64,000 nt of DNA, taken from contig NZ_JAHBDK010000020.1 in NCBI RefSeq assembly GCF_019956415.1, positions 248,001 through 312,000 of the forward strand. The letters are read 5' to 3'. The notes beneath the pieces are model-generated. The model saw nothing but the letters and a program-made list of their open reading frames with translations, had not been told where the DNA came from and searched no databases. The position numbers and the translations under genes were made by a program. Shown piece by piece: positions 8,707-18,486 of the stretch. This DNA comes from Pseudomonas sp. GL-B-19. GTDB taxonomy: Bacteria; Pseudomonadota; Gammaproteobacteria; Pseudomonadales; Pseudomonadaceae. Each line of letters starts with the position of its first letter. Within the stretch, counting starts at the first letter, position 1.

Positions 8707-10050
8707 ATGCCGTCGCTTTTCAAACGCTCTCTGCTGCCCAAACTGCGCAGTTTTCCGCTGACCGCCGATGCCGTCACCATCCTTTCCGGCGCTGCCGAGT
8801 TTCGTCGTTGCCTGCTGGAGAAAATCGCCCAGGCCACGCACCGCATCTATATCGTCGCGCTGTATCTGCAACAGGATGAGGCCGGCCAGGAAATTCTCGA
8901 TGCCTTGCACGCCGCCAAACTCGCGCGTCCGGAACTGGACGTAGTCGTGGTGGTGGACTGGCTGCGCGCCCAGCGCGGTCTGATTGGTGCCGGCAAGCAA
9001 CCCGGCAACTCGGCGTGGTATCAGGAAGCGACCCGCACCCGTGCAAGTGAAGTGCCGGTGTATGGCGTACCGGTGCAAACGCGCGAACTGTTCGGCGTGC
9101 TGCATTTGAAGGGCTTCGTGATCGATGATTGCGTGATTTACAGCGGTGCGAGCCTGAACAACGTTTACCTGCACAAATTCGATAAATACCGATTCGACCG
9201 ATATCACGTACTGCAGAACCAGGCGCTGGCCAATTCTATGCAGCATCTGATCCAGCACGGTTTCATTGCGTCCAAAGCCGTGCACCGTCTCGATTTGCCG
9301 AACCTGCCGACCACCCGTAGCCTGCGCCACGACATCGGCGACTTGCGTAGCCGACTCAAGCACGCGACGTACGACACCACGGCGGGCACCACGCTGAAGG
9401 GCGGTTTGTCGGTTAGCCCGTTGCTTGGAGTTGGCAAGAACAATCCATTGAACCGGGTGATTTGCGAGTTGATCGCCAGTGCCCAGCACCAACTGACCAT
9501 CTGCACGCCGTACTTCAACCTGCCGTTGGCAGTGACCCGGGAAATCAACCGGGCGCTGGGTCGGGGCGTGAAGGTCGACATTGTGGTCGGCGACAAAACC
9601 GCCAACGATTTCTACATCCCGCCGAGCGAGCCGTTCAAGGTGATCGCAGCGCTGCCGTATCTGTACGAGATCAGCCTGCGACGCTTTGCCAAAAAGCATC
9701 AGCACAGCATCGACAGCGGCAAACTGAACCTGCATTTGTGGCGTGATGGCGACAACACCTATCACCTCAAAGGTATGTGGATCGACCAGCGCTATACCTT
9801 GCTGACCGGCAACAACCTCAACCCGCGGGCCTTCCGTCTTGATTTGGAAAACGCGCTGCTGATCGATGACCCGAAGGGCGAATTGCTTGAGCCACGCAAG
9901 GCCGAACTGGTCGAAATTTTCCAGAACACCAGCCGCATCGAGCGTTACCAGGACCTCGAAACGCTGCTGGACTACCCGCCGGCCGTGGCCAAGTTCCTTA
10001 CGCGCGTCAGTCGGGTGCGGATTGAGCGTTTGCTCTATCGGATTCTGTAA
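8707..10050 (+). CDS. pssA: CDP-diacylglycerol-serine O-phosphatidyltransferase (PssA)
   Basis: A 447-residue phospholipase-D-superfamily enzyme that makes phosphatidylserine from CDP-diacylglycerol and serine at the inner membrane, the first step to phosphatidylethanolamine. The two catalytic HKD motifs appear as HLKGFVIDDCVIYSGASLNN and HLKGMWIDQRYTLLTGNNLN. Length and N-terminus (FPLTADAVTILSGAAEFR) match the gamma-proteobacterial E. coli-type PssA, which is a peripheral membrane protein. The last 44 bases overlap the convergent MFS gene. Confidence 0.92.
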   Translation: MPSLFKRSLLPKLRSFPLTADAVTILSGAAEFRRCLLEKIAQATHRIYIVALYLQQDEAGQEILDALHAAKLARPELDVVVVVDWLRAQRGLIGAGKQPGNSAWYQEATRTRASEVPVYGVPVQTRELFGVLHLKGFVIDDCVIYSGASLNNVYLHKFDKYRFDRYHVLQNQALANSMQHLIQHGFIASKAVHRLDLPNLPTTRSLRHDIGDLRSRLKHATYDTTAGTTLKGGLSVSPLLGVGKNNPLNRVICELIASAQHQLTICTPYFNLPLAVTREINRALGRGVKVDIVVGDKTANDFYIPPSEPFKVIAALPYLYEISLRRFAKKHQHSIDSGKLNLHLWRDGDNTYHLKGMWIDQRYTLLTGNNLNPRAFRLDLENALLIDDPKGELLEPRKAELVEIFQNTSRIERYQDLETLLDYPPAVAKFLTRVSRVRIERLLYRIL

Positions 10051-11224
10051 CGCTTAACGCTGCCGGGGGCTTTGGCCACAGGGCCACCAATAGCAGCAGC
10101 GCGGCGGCCACCAGGTAGGGCAGGCGTGGTTCGAGGTCATAGATCAACGTGGCCGCCAAGGGCCCGATGACCACGCCAAACCCTTGCGCCGCGCCAATGG
10201 AGCCTGCGGTCGCGCCTTGCTCCGAGGCGTCCACGGCATTCGCTGCCAGTGCGGCGAATGAAGGAAAAACCAGCCCCATCCCGCCCGCCGAAACGAAAAA
10301 GCACAGCCACAACCCCCAAGCGGTATTCGCAAGGATGCTGCCGGCAAATCCCACGGATGCCACCAGCGCACCGGCGCGGATCAACCGCAGCGGCGGCCAT
10401 TCGAGACGTCGCACCACCAATTGCGCAAAAATCAATGCAAAACCGACCATGGTCAGCGCAATGCCCGCCGTTTGCGCGGCGTCGGCCGGGCTCATGCCGA
10501 GTCGGTCCAGGGCGAAGAAACCGACGGTGATCTGCGCGATCGACACACACAGCATCGCCACAAATGCGACCGCCATAGGCCGGCGCAGGCGTGGGTCGTT
10601 CAGGCGCACCTTGCGCGGTGCTTGCCGCAGGTGCAGTTCCTGGCCCTTGAGCTTGAAGCGCAACACCAGAAAGGCCAGCAACGGCAGGACGGCCATGGCA
10701 TAGAACGGCAGGCTCAAACTGAAACGCGACAGCAACGCGGCGATGGCCGGCCCGATCACCAGGCCGCAGGCGTTGGCGGCGCCCAAAGCCGCCATGGCTT
10801 TGGCACGGTGTTGCGGTTCGATGTTGTCAGCAATCAATGCGTTGCCACCCACTGGGATCGCTGCGTAGAACACGCCGATCAATCCGCGCCCGATCATCAA
10901 GCCGATAAACCCCAGCAGTGCCGACGGCAGTAAGCGCAAGGACGCGTCGATGAACAGGCACAAGGCCCAATAGGCGAGGGTGAAGCCAGCTGTGGCGATC
11001 AATAGAATACGTCGCCGACCATAGCGGTCACTGGCCTGGCCCCAAGGGCGGGCGAGCAGCATCCAGATCACCCCGGACACCGTCACCGCCGCACCGGCCT
11101 GCCAGGTGGCAAGGCCCAGTACCCGGGCAATCGGGCCGATCAGCGAGACGAACGCCATCATCGACATGGAGCAGGCCATGTTGGCAACCATTAAGGGGCG
11201 CAGGTCGAAGGCGGGGGTGGTCAT
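10007..11224 (-). CDS. MFS transporter
   Basis: A 405-residue major facilitator with about 12 membrane segments. The loop 2-3 motif is seen in RPWGQASDRYGRRRIL, and GLVIGPAIAALLSRF in TM5 is the motif-C pattern typical of drug/H+ antiporters. The ATG at 11224 has GGAAGA upstream. The tail (SDRANAQSAPD) is hydrophilic. It overlaps the end of pssA by 44 bases in the convergent direction. Substrate unknown; an efflux role is likely from motif C. Confidence 0.85.
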   Translation of the reverse strand: MTTPAFDLRPLMVANMACSMSMMAFVSLIGPIARVLGLATWQAGAAVTVSGVIWMLLARPWGQASDRYGRRRILLIATAGFTLAYWALCLFIDASLRLLPSALLGFIGLMIGRGLIGVFYAAIPVGGNALIADNIEPQHRAKAMAALGAANACGLVIGPAIAALLSRFSLSLPFYAMAVLPLLAFLVLRFKLKGQELHLRQAPRKVRLNDPRLRRPMAVAFVAMLCVSIAQITVGFFALDRLGMSPADAAQTAGIALTMVGFALIFAQLVVRRLEWPPLRLIRAGALVASVGFAGSILANTAWGLWLCFFVSAGGMGLVFPSFAALAANAVDASEQGATAGSIGAAQGFGVVIGPLAATLIYDLEPRLPYLVAAALLLLVALWPKPPAALSVTESDRANAQSAPD

Positions 11225-11313
11225 GGGTGAGTCTTCCGTGAGCTTTTATAGTTTGCGGGGGATGGTAGCGCGGGTTATGTACAAGCAGGAGAAGTATCTG
11301 TGGCAGTGATAAT

Positions 11314-11358
11314 GCCATCGCGGGCAAGTCGAATCGTCGCACCGCCGCTCCTACAGGG
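11314..11358. repeat. single REP arm of a variant type
   Basis: One arm only: GCCATCGCGGGCAAG, then an inserted TCGAATCGTCGCACCG, then CGCTCCTACAGG. No complementary arm follows. The same insert occurs in the REP at 29502. Confidence 0.6.
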
Positions 11359-11443
11359 GTTTTGGCCCACAGCGGATCTCCTACAGGGAGCTGCGTGCGG
11401 TAAGATGCCCGCACTCAAAAAACAACAAGGCTCACCGCGCTCA

Positions 11444-12460
11444 ATGTCGGAAAAAGACACCATCTCCATTCAACTGGTGCGCGAAGCGCTGCTGCAGAGT
11501 TGTGCCCCCGGCCAGGCCACCGAAGAGGTGTTGAACAAGGTCGGTATCGAACCAGCGCTGCTGCAAAACGCCAATGCCCGCGTCCCGGCCACCGCGTATG
11601 CGCGGCTCTGGCGCTTACTGGCCCGGCGCGGCGACGACGAGTTTTTTGGCATGGACCCGCGCAAGCTCAAGTCCGGCAGCCTGGAGTTTCTGTGCCGCTG
11701 TTCGATGGTCCAGCCGAGCCTTGGCGCCGGGCTGACGTCAGGCCTGAGCTTTCTGTCGTTAATGCTTGAACACATGCCCGCGCTGCTGGTTCGCCAACAA
11801 AGCCTGGCCGAAATCGTGCTGCTGGAAGACGACCAGGACCCGCGCCGCGCCTTCACCTATTTCACCTATTGGATGATCGTTCATGGCGTTGCCTGCTGGC
11901 TGGCTGGACGGCGGATACCGATTCTGGCCGTAGAATTACGCTGCGCAGAGCCGGATTTTTGCGATGACTATCAGGTGATGTTCTCCGAGAACCTGCGCTT
12001 TGACCGGCCGCGCACCCGGATGATTTTCTCGGCCGACTGCCTGGATTTGCCGATCAAGCGCAGCGCTGAAGAACTCAAGCGCTTTCTGGCCCATGCACCG
12101 GCCAATATTCTGGTCAAGTACCGTGATCCAGAGAGCCTGGCAAGCCGGATCAAACACGATTTGCGGCAACTCCCCGCCGCACAGTGGCCGGAAACCGAGC
12201 CGCTGGCGCAGCAACTGTGCATGTCGGCCTCGACCTTACGCCGGCGCCTGGCGGAGGAAGGGCAGACCTATCAAGGGCTCAAGGACAGCGTGCGCAAGGA
12301 ACTGGCCATTGTCTGGCTGGCGGAGCCGAATATCAGCTTTGCCGAGATCGCCACGCGGTTGGGGTTTGCTGATGCCAGTTCGTTCTACAAGGCGTTTCGC
12401 AAGTGGTCGGGGTCTAATCCGGGGCATTACCGGAGTTTGATTCTGAACGAAGCTCACTGA
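11444..12460 (+). CDS. AraC-family regulator of the acyl-CoA operon
   Basis: A 338-residue regulator with the N-terminal 'arabinose-binding-like' effector domain found in OruR/ArgR-type AraC proteins (VPATAYARLWRLLARRGDDE ... LEFLCRCSMV) and a C-terminal double helix-turn-helix (CMSASTLRRRLAEEGQTY; ISFAEIATRLGFADASSFYKAF). The ATG at 11444 was chosen; an ATG at 11405 is possible. It lies directly upstream of, and in the same direction as, the acyl-CoA ligase operon, in the same relation as the AraC gene of the P. aeruginosa PA2550s cluster (recalled, not checked). It probably activates that operon in response to a branched-chain acyl compound. Confidence 0.8.
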   Translation: MSEKDTISIQLVREALLQSCAPGQATEEVLNKVGIEPALLQNANARVPATAYARLWRLLARRGDDEFFGMDPRKLKSGSLEFLCRCSMVQPSLGAGLTSGLSFLSLMLEHMPALLVRQQSLAEIVLLEDDQDPRRAFTYFTYWMIVHGVACWLAGRRIPILAVELRCAEPDFCDDYQVMFSENLRFDRPRTRMIFSADCLDLPIKRSAEELKRFLAHAPANILVKYRDPESLASRIKHDLRQLPAAQWPETEPLAQQLCMSASTLRRRLAEEGQTYQGLKDSVRKELAIVWLAEPNISFAEIATRLGFADASSFYKAFRKWSGSNPGHYRSLILNEAH

Positions 12461-12486
12461 TCCTCCGTTGTCGTGCTTGTGCCGAC

Positions 12487-12586
12487 GCCATCGCTGGCAA
12501 GCCAGGCTCCTACAGGGGGTTGTGGTTTGAACACTCCCTAAGCCACACCAAAATCCTCTGTAGGAGCCTGGCTTGCCAGCGATGGC
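12487..12586. repeat. REP inverted pair
   Basis: Perfect 28-base arms (12487-12514 and 12559-12586, GCCATCGCTGGCAAGCCAGG type) in the gap between the AraC gene and the ligase gene. Confidence 0.9.
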
Positions 12587-12738
12587 ATCCGTCCAGGCGA
12601 CACATCCTTCAAACCTTGGCCAAACCAGTCAAGCAACTTGATAACTTTGACCATTGCCCTGTACTGCCCACGGAGCGAGTATTTCTCTGGTTTTTTACGG
12701 TTCCCCCAGCCTAATAAAAATACAAAGGGATTCTGGCA

Positions 12739-14403
12739 ATGCGCGATTATCTGTCTGCTTCATCACAGTTCAATTATCAGCACACCGTCGACGCCGCGCT
12801 CAGCGGTTCCCTGCAAGCCCTCAACGCCTGTGTCGAGTGTTGCGACCGACATGCTTTGCCAGGGCGCATCGCGCTGTTCTGGGAAGGTCGCGACGGCGCC
12901 AGCGCCACGTACACCTTCAGCGACTTGCAGGACAAAGCCGCGCGCTTTGCCAATTTCCTGCTGGCCCAAGGGGTGAAGAAGGGCGACAAGGTCGCCGGTC
13001 TCCTGCCACGTAACATCGAATTATTGATCACCGTGTTTGCCACCTGGCGCATCGGTGCGGTGTATCAGCCGCTGTTTACCGCTTTTGGCCCGAAAGCCAT
13101 CGAACACCGCCTCGGCAGCTCGGCTGCCAAAGTCGTGGTGACCGACGCGGTCAATCGCTCGAAACTCGCTGAAGTGGCCGACTGCCCGACCATCGTCACC
13201 GTCGGCGGTGCAAAAGGCCAAGGTATCGTCCGTGGCGATTACAGCTTCTGGGCCGAGCTGGCCAATTATTCCCCAGATTGCGAACCGGTGCTGCTGACCG
13301 GCGAAGACCCGTTCCTGCTGATGTTCACCTCGGGCACCACCGGCCCGTCGAAAGCGTTGTCGGTGCCGCTCAAAGCCATCGTCGCGTTCCAGAGCTACAC
13401 CCGCGACGCCGTGGATTTGCGCCCCGAAGACGCGTTCTGGAACGTTGCCGATCCGGGCTGGGCCTACGGCATCTATTTCGGCGTCACCGGGCCGATGGCG
13501 ATGGGGCATCCGATCACCTTTTACGATGGTCCGTTCACCCTCGAAAGCACCTGCCGGGTGATCAACAAATATGGGATCACCAACCTTACCGGTTCACCGA
13601 CGGCTTACCGTCTGCTGATCGCTGGCGGCGACGAGTTCGCCAAATCGATCAAGGGCAAGCTGCGCATCGTCAGCAGCGCCGGCGAGCCGCTTAACCCGGA
13701 AGTGATCCGCTGGTTTGCCGACAATCTTGGTGTGGTCATCCACGACCACTACGGCCAGACCGAACTGGGCATGGTCCTGTGCAACCACCACGCACTGGAG
13801 CATCCGGTCCATGTCGGCGCCGCCGGTTTTGCTTCACCTGGCCACCGCATCGTGGTGCTGGACGACCAATACAAAGAACTTGGCGTCGGCCAGCCAGGCA
13901 TTCTGGCCATCGACCGCACACAGTCGCCAATGTGCTGGTTCAACGGCTACGAAGGCGCACCGACCAAAGCGTTCGTCGGCGACTATTATTTAAGTGGTGA
14001 CACCGTGGAGTGGAACCCGGACGGCAGCATCAGCTTCGTCGGTCGCAGTGATGACGTGATCACCACATCCGGCTACCGCGTCGGCCCATTCGACGTGGAA
14101 AGTGCGTTGATCGAACATCCGGCCGTGATCGAGGCGGCTGTGGTTGGCAAACCCGATCCGGAGCGCACCGAACTGGTCAAGGCCTTCGTCGTGATTTGCG
14201 AGCAATACCGCGCCACGCCGGAGCTGGCCGAAGAGTTGCGCCAACATGTGCGCAAGCGTCTGGCGGCGCATTCCTATCCCCGTGAAATTGAATTTGTCAG
14301 CGAATTGCCGAAAACCCCAAGCGGCAAATTGCAGCGCTTTATCTTGCGCAACCAGGAAATCGCCAAGGCTCAAGAGGCCGCGGCAAAGAACGTTTCAGCT
14401 TGA
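12739..14403 (+). CDS. AMP-forming acyl-CoA synthetase (medium/branched-chain type)
   Basis: A 554-residue acid-CoA ligase. The phosphate-binding loop is [15 protein letters not shown], the adenine/Tyr motif is [11 protein letters not shown], the hinge region is [23 protein letters not shown] and the C-terminal catalytic Lys lies in [11 protein letters not shown]. It would activate a short or branched acid (2-methylbutyrate, isobutyrate or similar) with ATP and CoA before oxidation by the next four genes. AAGGGA precedes the ATG. It is the first gene of the operon; the SDR follows after 16 bases. Substrate is inferred from the operon. Confidence 0.85.
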   Translation: MRDYLSASSQFNYQHTVDAALSGSLQALNACVECCDRHALPGRIALFWEGRDGASATYTFSDLQDKAARFANFLLAQGVKKGDKVAGLLPRNIELLITVFATWRIGAVYQPLFTAFGPKAIEHRLGSSAAKVVVTDAVNRSKLAEVADCPTIVTVGGAKGQGIVRGDYSFWAELANYSPDCEPVLLTGEDPFLLMFTSGTTGPSKALSVPLKAIVAFQSYTRDAVDLRPEDAFWNVADPGWAYGIYFGVTGPMAMGHPITFYDGPFTLESTCRVINKYGITNLTGSPTAYRLLIAGGDEFAKSIKGKLRIVSSAGEPLNPEVIRWFADNLGVVIHDHYGQTELGMVLCNHHALEHPVHVGAAGFASPGHRIVVLDDQYKELGVGQPGILAIDRTQSPMCWFNGYEGAPTKAFVGDYYLSGDTVEWNPDGSISFVGRSDDVITTSGYRVGPFDVESALIEHPAVIEAAVVGKPDPERTELVKAFVVICEQYRATPELAEELRQHVRKRLAAHSYPREIEFVSELPKTPSGKLQRFILRNQEIAKAQEAAAKNVSA

Positions 14404-14419
14404 ATCCAAGGAAACAATG

Positions 14420-15181
14420 ATGCAGATCGAAAACAAGGTTTTTCTCGTCACCGGCGGTGCTTCCGGTCTGGGTGCTGCAACGGCTGAAATGCTGGTCGCA
14501 GCCGGCGCCAAAGTGATGCTGGTGGACATGAATGCCGAGGCCGTTGCGGCGCAGGCCCAGCGTCTGGGCGCGCAAAGCGTGGTCGCGGACATCAGCAACG
14601 AAGCGGCTGCCGAAGCGGCGGTGCAGGCGACGGTCAAAGCCTTTGGCGGCCTGAATGGGCTGGTCAATTGCGCCGGTATCGTGCGTGGCGAGAAAATCCT
14701 CGGCAAAAACGGCCCACATGCTTTGGCCAGTTTCAGCCAGGTGATCAACGTCAACCTGATCGGCAGCTTCAACATGCTGCGCCTGGCGTCTGCTGCCATT
14801 GCTGAAACCGAGCCGGATGCCGACGGCGAGCGCGGCGTGATCATCAACACCGCTTCGGCTGCCGCCTACGACGGCCAGATCGGCCAGGCTGCTTATGCCG
14901 CCTCCAAAGGTGCCATTGTCAGCCTGACCTTGCCCGCCGCCCGTGAACTGGCGCGCTTTGGCATCCGTGTGATGACCATCGCTCCGGGCATTTTCGAAAC
15001 GCCGATGATGGCCGGCATGACGCAGGAAGTCCGCGATTCGCTGGCCGCTGGCGTGCCATTCCCGCCGCGCCTGGGCAAACCGGGCGAGTACGCCGCGCTG
15101 GTCCGGCATATCATTGAAAACAGCATGCTCAATGGCGAGGTGATCCGTCTCGACGGTGCCTTGCGCATGGCCGCCAAGTAA
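14420..15181 (+). CDS. short-chain dehydrogenase, 3-hydroxyacyl-CoA (2-methyl) type
   Basis: A 253-residue [14 protein letters not shown] is the NAD-binding glycine motif, NCAG the structural motif, and Ser with YAASK the catalytic set ([17 protein letters not shown]). The sequence is of the HSD17B10 / 3-hydroxy-2-methylbutyryl-CoA dehydrogenase kind (start [13 protein letters not shown]). Two adjacent ATGs occur (14417, 14420); 14420 gives better spacing from AAGGA. In the pathway it would oxidise 3-hydroxy-2-methylbutyryl-CoA to 2-methylacetoacetyl-CoA, the substrate of the thiolase 11 bases downstream. Confidence 0.85.
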   Translation: MQIENKVFLVTGGASGLGAATAEMLVAAGAKVMLVDMNAEAVAAQAQRLGAQSVVADISNEAAAEAAVQATVKAFGGLNGLVNCAGIVRGEKILGKNGPHALASFSQVINVNLIGSFNMLRLASAAIAETEPDADGERGVIINTASAAAYDGQIGQAAYAASKGAIVSLTLPAARELARFGIRVMTIAPGIFETPMMAGMTQEVRDSLAAGVPFPPRLGKPGEYAALVRHIIENSMLNGEVIRLDGALRMAAK

Positions 15182-15192
15182 GGAGATTTGTC

Positions 15193-16386
15193 ATGACAAT
15201 TGCCAACGATCCCATCGTTATCGTCAGCGCCGTCCGTACCCCCATGGGCGGTTTTCAGGGCGAACTGAAAAGTCTGACTGCGCCGCAACTCGGCGCAGCA
15301 GCGATCCGCGCGGCGGTCGAACGCGCCGGCATCAAAGCCGAGTCGGTCGAAGAAGTGCTGTTCGGCTGCGTACTGTCCGCCGGCCTCGGCCAGGCACCGG
15401 CACGTCAGGCAGCGCTAGGGGCCGGGCTGGATAAGTCGACCCGTTGCACCACGCTGAACAAGATGTGCGGTTCGGGCATGGAAGCGGCGATTCTGGCCCA
15501 CGACATGTTGGTGGCCGGCAGCGCCGACGTGGTGGTGGCGGGGGGCATGGAAAGCATGTCCAACGCGCCTTATCTGCAGGACCGCGCGCGTAGCGGCTAT
15601 CGCATGGGCCACGGTCGTGTGCTCGATCACATGTTCCTCGACGGCCTGGAAGATGCCTACGACAAGGGGCGCCTGATGGGCACCTTTGCCGAGGATTGCG
15701 CCGAAACCAACGGCTTCACCCGCGAAGCTCAAGACACGTTTGCCATCGCTTCGACCACCCGCGCGCAGCAGGCGATCAAGGACGGCAGCTTCAATGCCGA
15801 GATCGTCCCGGTGTCGGTCATGGTCGGTAAAGAACAGGTGATGATCAGCAATGACGAACAGCCGCCGAAAGCCAAGCTGGACAAGATTACTTCGTTGAAA
15901 CCGGCGTTCCGCGACGGCGGCACGGTGACAGCGGCGAACTCCAGCTCGATCTCCGATGGCGCGGCGGCACTGGTGTTGATGCGCCGTTCCGAAGCCGAGA
16001 AACAAGGGCTGAAACCGCTGGCAGTGATTCACGGGCACGCAGCGTTTGCTGACACCCCGGGCTTGTTCCCGGTGGCACCGGTGGGCGCGATCAAAAAGCT
16101 GATGAAGAAAACCGGCTGGTCGCTGGACCAGGTCGATCTGTTCGAAGTGAACGAAGCTTTCGCTGTGGTCAGTCTGGTGACCATGGCCAAACTGGAAATC
16201 CCCCACGAGAAGGTCAACGTTCACGGCGGCGCGTGCGCCTTGGGCCACCCGATCGGTGCGTCTGGTGCGCGGATTCTCGTAACCTTGCTCTCTGCCCTGC
16301 GCCAGAAAGGCCTGAAACGCGGCGTTGCAGCAATCTGCATCGGCGGCGGCGAAGCCACGGCCATGGCCGTTGAATGCCTCTTGTAG
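15193..16386 (+). CDS. acetyl-CoA acyltransferase (thiolase)
   Basis: A 397-residue degradative thiolase. The nucleophile Cys is in LNKMCGSGMEAA; the second-half motifs are GGACALGHPIGASG (His) and AICIGGGEATAMAVE (Cys of CxG). It would cleave 2-methylacetoacetyl-CoA to acetyl-CoA and propionyl-CoA. GGAG lies 9 bases before the ATG. The stop codon TAG (16384-16386) is part of the REP repeat that begins at 16382, so the C-terminal end (AVECLL) may have been set by insertion of the repeat. Confidence 0.88.
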   Translation: MTIANDPIVIVSAVRTPMGGFQGELKSLTAPQLGAAAIRAAVERAGIKAESVEEVLFGCVLSAGLGQAPARQAALGAGLDKSTRCTTLNKMCGSGMEAAILAHDMLVAGSADVVVAGGMESMSNAPYLQDRARSGYRMGHGRVLDHMFLDGLEDAYDKGRLMGTFAEDCAETNGFTREAQDTFAIASTTRAQQAIKDGSFNAEIVPVSVMVGKEQVMISNDEQPPKAKLDKITSLKPAFRDGGTVTAANSSSISDGAAALVLMRRSEAEKQGLKPLAVIHGHAAFADTPGLFPVAPVGAIKKLMKKTGWSLDQVDLFEVNEAFAVVSLVTMAKLEIPHEKVNVHGGACALGHPIGASGARILVTLLSALRQKGLKRGVAAICIGGGEATAMAVECLL

Positions 16387-16450
16387 GAGCACGGCTTGCC
16401 GGCGATGGGGGCCTTGAGATCGCCATCGCGAGCAAGCTCGGCTCCTACAG
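16382..16450. repeat. REP pair inside the acyl-CoA operon
   Basis: Imperfect arms TGTAGGAGCACGGCTTGCCG and the ATCGCGAGCAAGCTCGGCTC side, lying between the thiolase and the acyl-CoA dehydrogenase. It supplies the thiolase stop codon and ends 23 bases before the next start codon. Confidence 0.85.
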
Positions 16451-16472
16451 GGCTTATTTTTAAGGATTTGGC

Positions 16473-17600
16473 ATGATTCCCAATGACGAACAACTGCAGA
16501 TCAGCGAAGCGGCCCGGCAGTTTGCCCAGGAACGGCTGAAACCGTTCGCCGCCGAGTGGGATCGCGAGCACCGCTTCCCCAAGGAAGCCATCGGTGAAAT
16601 GGCCGCGCTGGGCTTCTTCGGCATGTTGGTGCCGGAGCAGTGGGGTGGTTGCGACACCGGATACCTAGCCTACGCCATGGCGCTGGAAGAAATCGCCGCC
16701 GGTGACGGCGCGTGCTCGACCATCATGAGCGTGCATAACTCGGTCGGTTGCGTGCCGATCCTCCACTACGGCAACGACGACCAGAAAGAGCGCTTCCTCA
16801 AGCCCTTGGCCAGCGGAGCGATGCTGGGCGCCTTTGCCTTGACCGAACCGCAAGCCGGTTCCGACGCCAGCGGCTTGAAAACCCGCGCGCGTCTGGAAGG
16901 CGATCACTACGTGCTCAATGGCTGCAAGCAGTTCATTACCTCCGGGCAGAACGCCGGGGTGGTGATTGTATTCGCTGTCACTGACCCGAGCGCCGGCAAA
17001 CGTGGCATCACCGCGCTGATCGTGCCGACCGATTCGCCAGGCTACAAAGTCGCCCGAGTCGAAGACAAACTCGGTCAGCACGCGTCCGACACCTGCCAGA
17101 TTCTGTTTGAAGACGTGAAAGTCCCGGTCGCAAACCGTCTGGGCGAGGAGGGCGAAGGTTACCGAATTGCCTTGGCCAACCTCGAAGGCGGCCGCGTCGG
17201 CATCGCTTCGCAATCGGTGGGCATGGCCCGCGCCGCCTTCGAAGCGGCCCGCGATTACGCCCGTGAGCGCGAGAGTTTTGGCAAGCCGATCATCGAACAC
17301 CAGGCGGTTGCATTCCGTCTGGCCGATATGGCCACGCAAATCGCCGTGGCCCGGCAGATGGTGCATTACGCGGCGGCATTGAGGGACAGCGGTAAACCGG
17401 CACTGGTCGAAGCGTCCATGGCCAAACTGTTCGCCTCGGAAATGGCCGAAAAGGTCTGTTCTTCGGCGTTGCAAACCCTCGGCGGTTACGGTTACCTCAA
17501 CGACTTCCCGCTGGAGCGGATCTACCGCGACGTGCGGGTCTGCCAGATCTACGAAGGCACCAGCGATATTCAACGCATGGTTATCTCGCGCAATTTATAA
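16473..17600 (+). CDS. acyl-CoA dehydrogenase (short/branched chain)
   Basis: A 375-residue flavoprotein of the acyl-CoA dehydrogenase family. The FAD-binding signatures are [13 protein letters not shown] and [10 protein letters not shown]; the catalytic Glu is in [11 protein letters not shown], the position used by short-chain and short/branched-chain enzymes. In this operon it probably oxidises 2-methylbutyryl-CoA to tiglyl-CoA. An enoyl-CoA hydratase follows after 14 bases. A second, convergent acyl-CoA dehydrogenase lies at 18487 and belongs to another operon. Confidence 0.88.
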   Translation: MIPNDEQLQISEAARQFAQERLKPFAAEWDREHRFPKEAIGEMAALGFFGMLVPEQWGGCDTGYLAYAMALEEIAAGDGACSTIMSVHNSVGCVPILHYGNDDQKERFLKPLASGAMLGAFALTEPQAGSDASGLKTRARLEGDHYVLNGCKQFITSGQNAGVVIVFAVTDPSAGKRGITALIVPTDSPGYKVARVEDKLGQHASDTCQILFEDVKVPVANRLGEEGEGYRIALANLEGGRVGIASQSVGMARAAFEAARDYARERESFGKPIIEHQAVAFRLADMATQIAVARQMVHYAAALRDSGKPALVEASMAKLFASEMAEKVCSSALQTLGGYGYLNDFPLERIYRDVRVCQIYEGTSDIQRMVISRNL

Positions 17601-17614
17601 GAAGGAGTCCATCT

Positions 17615-18388
17615 GTGAGTTACGAAACGATTTTGCTGGAAATCCAGGGTCGCGTCGGCCTGATTACCTTGAACCGCCCGCAAGCGCTGAACGCATTGAA
17701 TGCGCAGATCGTCAGCGAACTGAACCACGCCCTCGATGGACTGGAAGCCGACTCGAACATCGGCTGCATCGTGCTGACCGGCTCGAAAAAAGCCTTCGCC
17801 GCCGGTGCCGACATCAAGGAAATGGCCGAGCTGACCTATCCGCAAATCTACATCGACGACTTGTTCAGCGACAGCGACCGCGTGGCCAACCGCCGCAAGC
17901 CGATCATCGCGGCGGTCAACGGTTTTGCCCTGGGCGGTGGTTGTGAACTGGCACTGATGTGCGACTTCATCCTGGCTGGCGACAACGCCAAATTCGGCCA
18001 GCCGGAAATCAACCTCGGCGTGCTGCCGGGCATGGGCGGCACCCAGCGCCTGACCCGCGCCGTGGGCAAGGCCAAGGCCATGGAAATGTGTCTGAGCGGG
18101 CGTTTGATCGATGCCGTGGAAGCGGAGCGCTGCGGAATCGTCGCGCGGATCGTCCCGGCGGATGAACTGTTGGACGAAGCGCTGAAAGTCGCGGCGTTGA
18201 TCGCGAAGAAGTCGCTGCCGATTGCGATGATGGTCAAGGAAAGCGTCAACCGCGCATTTGAAGTGAGCCTGTCCGAAGGCGTGCGCTTTGAGCGTCGGGT
18301 GTTCCATGCGGCGTTTGCGACGCAGGATCAGAAGGAAGGGATGGCGGCGTTTATTGCCAAGCGTGAGGCGGAGTTCGTCGGTAAGTAA
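17615..18388 (+). CDS. enoyl-CoA hydratase
   Basis: A 257-residue crotonase. Oxyanion-hole segments are [13 protein letters not shown] and [12 protein letters not shown]; both catalytic Glu are present ([10 protein letters not shown] region and [20 protein letters not shown]). The start is GTG at 17615 with a strong AAGGAG 6 bases before it. It is the last gene of the operon and would hydrate tiglyl-CoA (or a similar 2-enoyl-CoA) ahead of the SDR. Confidence 0.9.
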   Translation: MSYETILLEIQGRVGLITLNRPQALNALNAQIVSELNHALDGLEADSNIGCIVLTGSKKAFAAGADIKEMAELTYPQIYIDDLFSDSDRVANRRKPIIAAVNGFALGGGCELALMCDFILAGDNAKFGQPEINLGVLPGMGGTQRLTRAVGKAKAMEMCLSGRLIDAVEAERCGIVARIVPADELLDEALKVAALIAKKSLPIAMMVKESVNRAFEVSLSEGVRFERRVFHAAFATQDQKEGMAAFIAKREAEFVGK

Positions 18389-18405
18389 TGTAGCGTTCTT
18401 GCTGA

Positions 18406-18476
18406 CGCCATCGCGGGCAAGCCCGGCTCCCACAGGTTATACGCAATCCTGTAGGAGCCGAGCTTGCTCGCGAAGC
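18406..18476. repeat. REP inverted pair between convergent genes
   Basis: Arms CGCCATCGCGGGCAAGCCCG and the complementary GAGCCGAGCTTGCTCGCG side, placed between the ends of two convergent operons. Confidence 0.85.
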
Positions 18477-18486
18477 TTTTAAGGCT

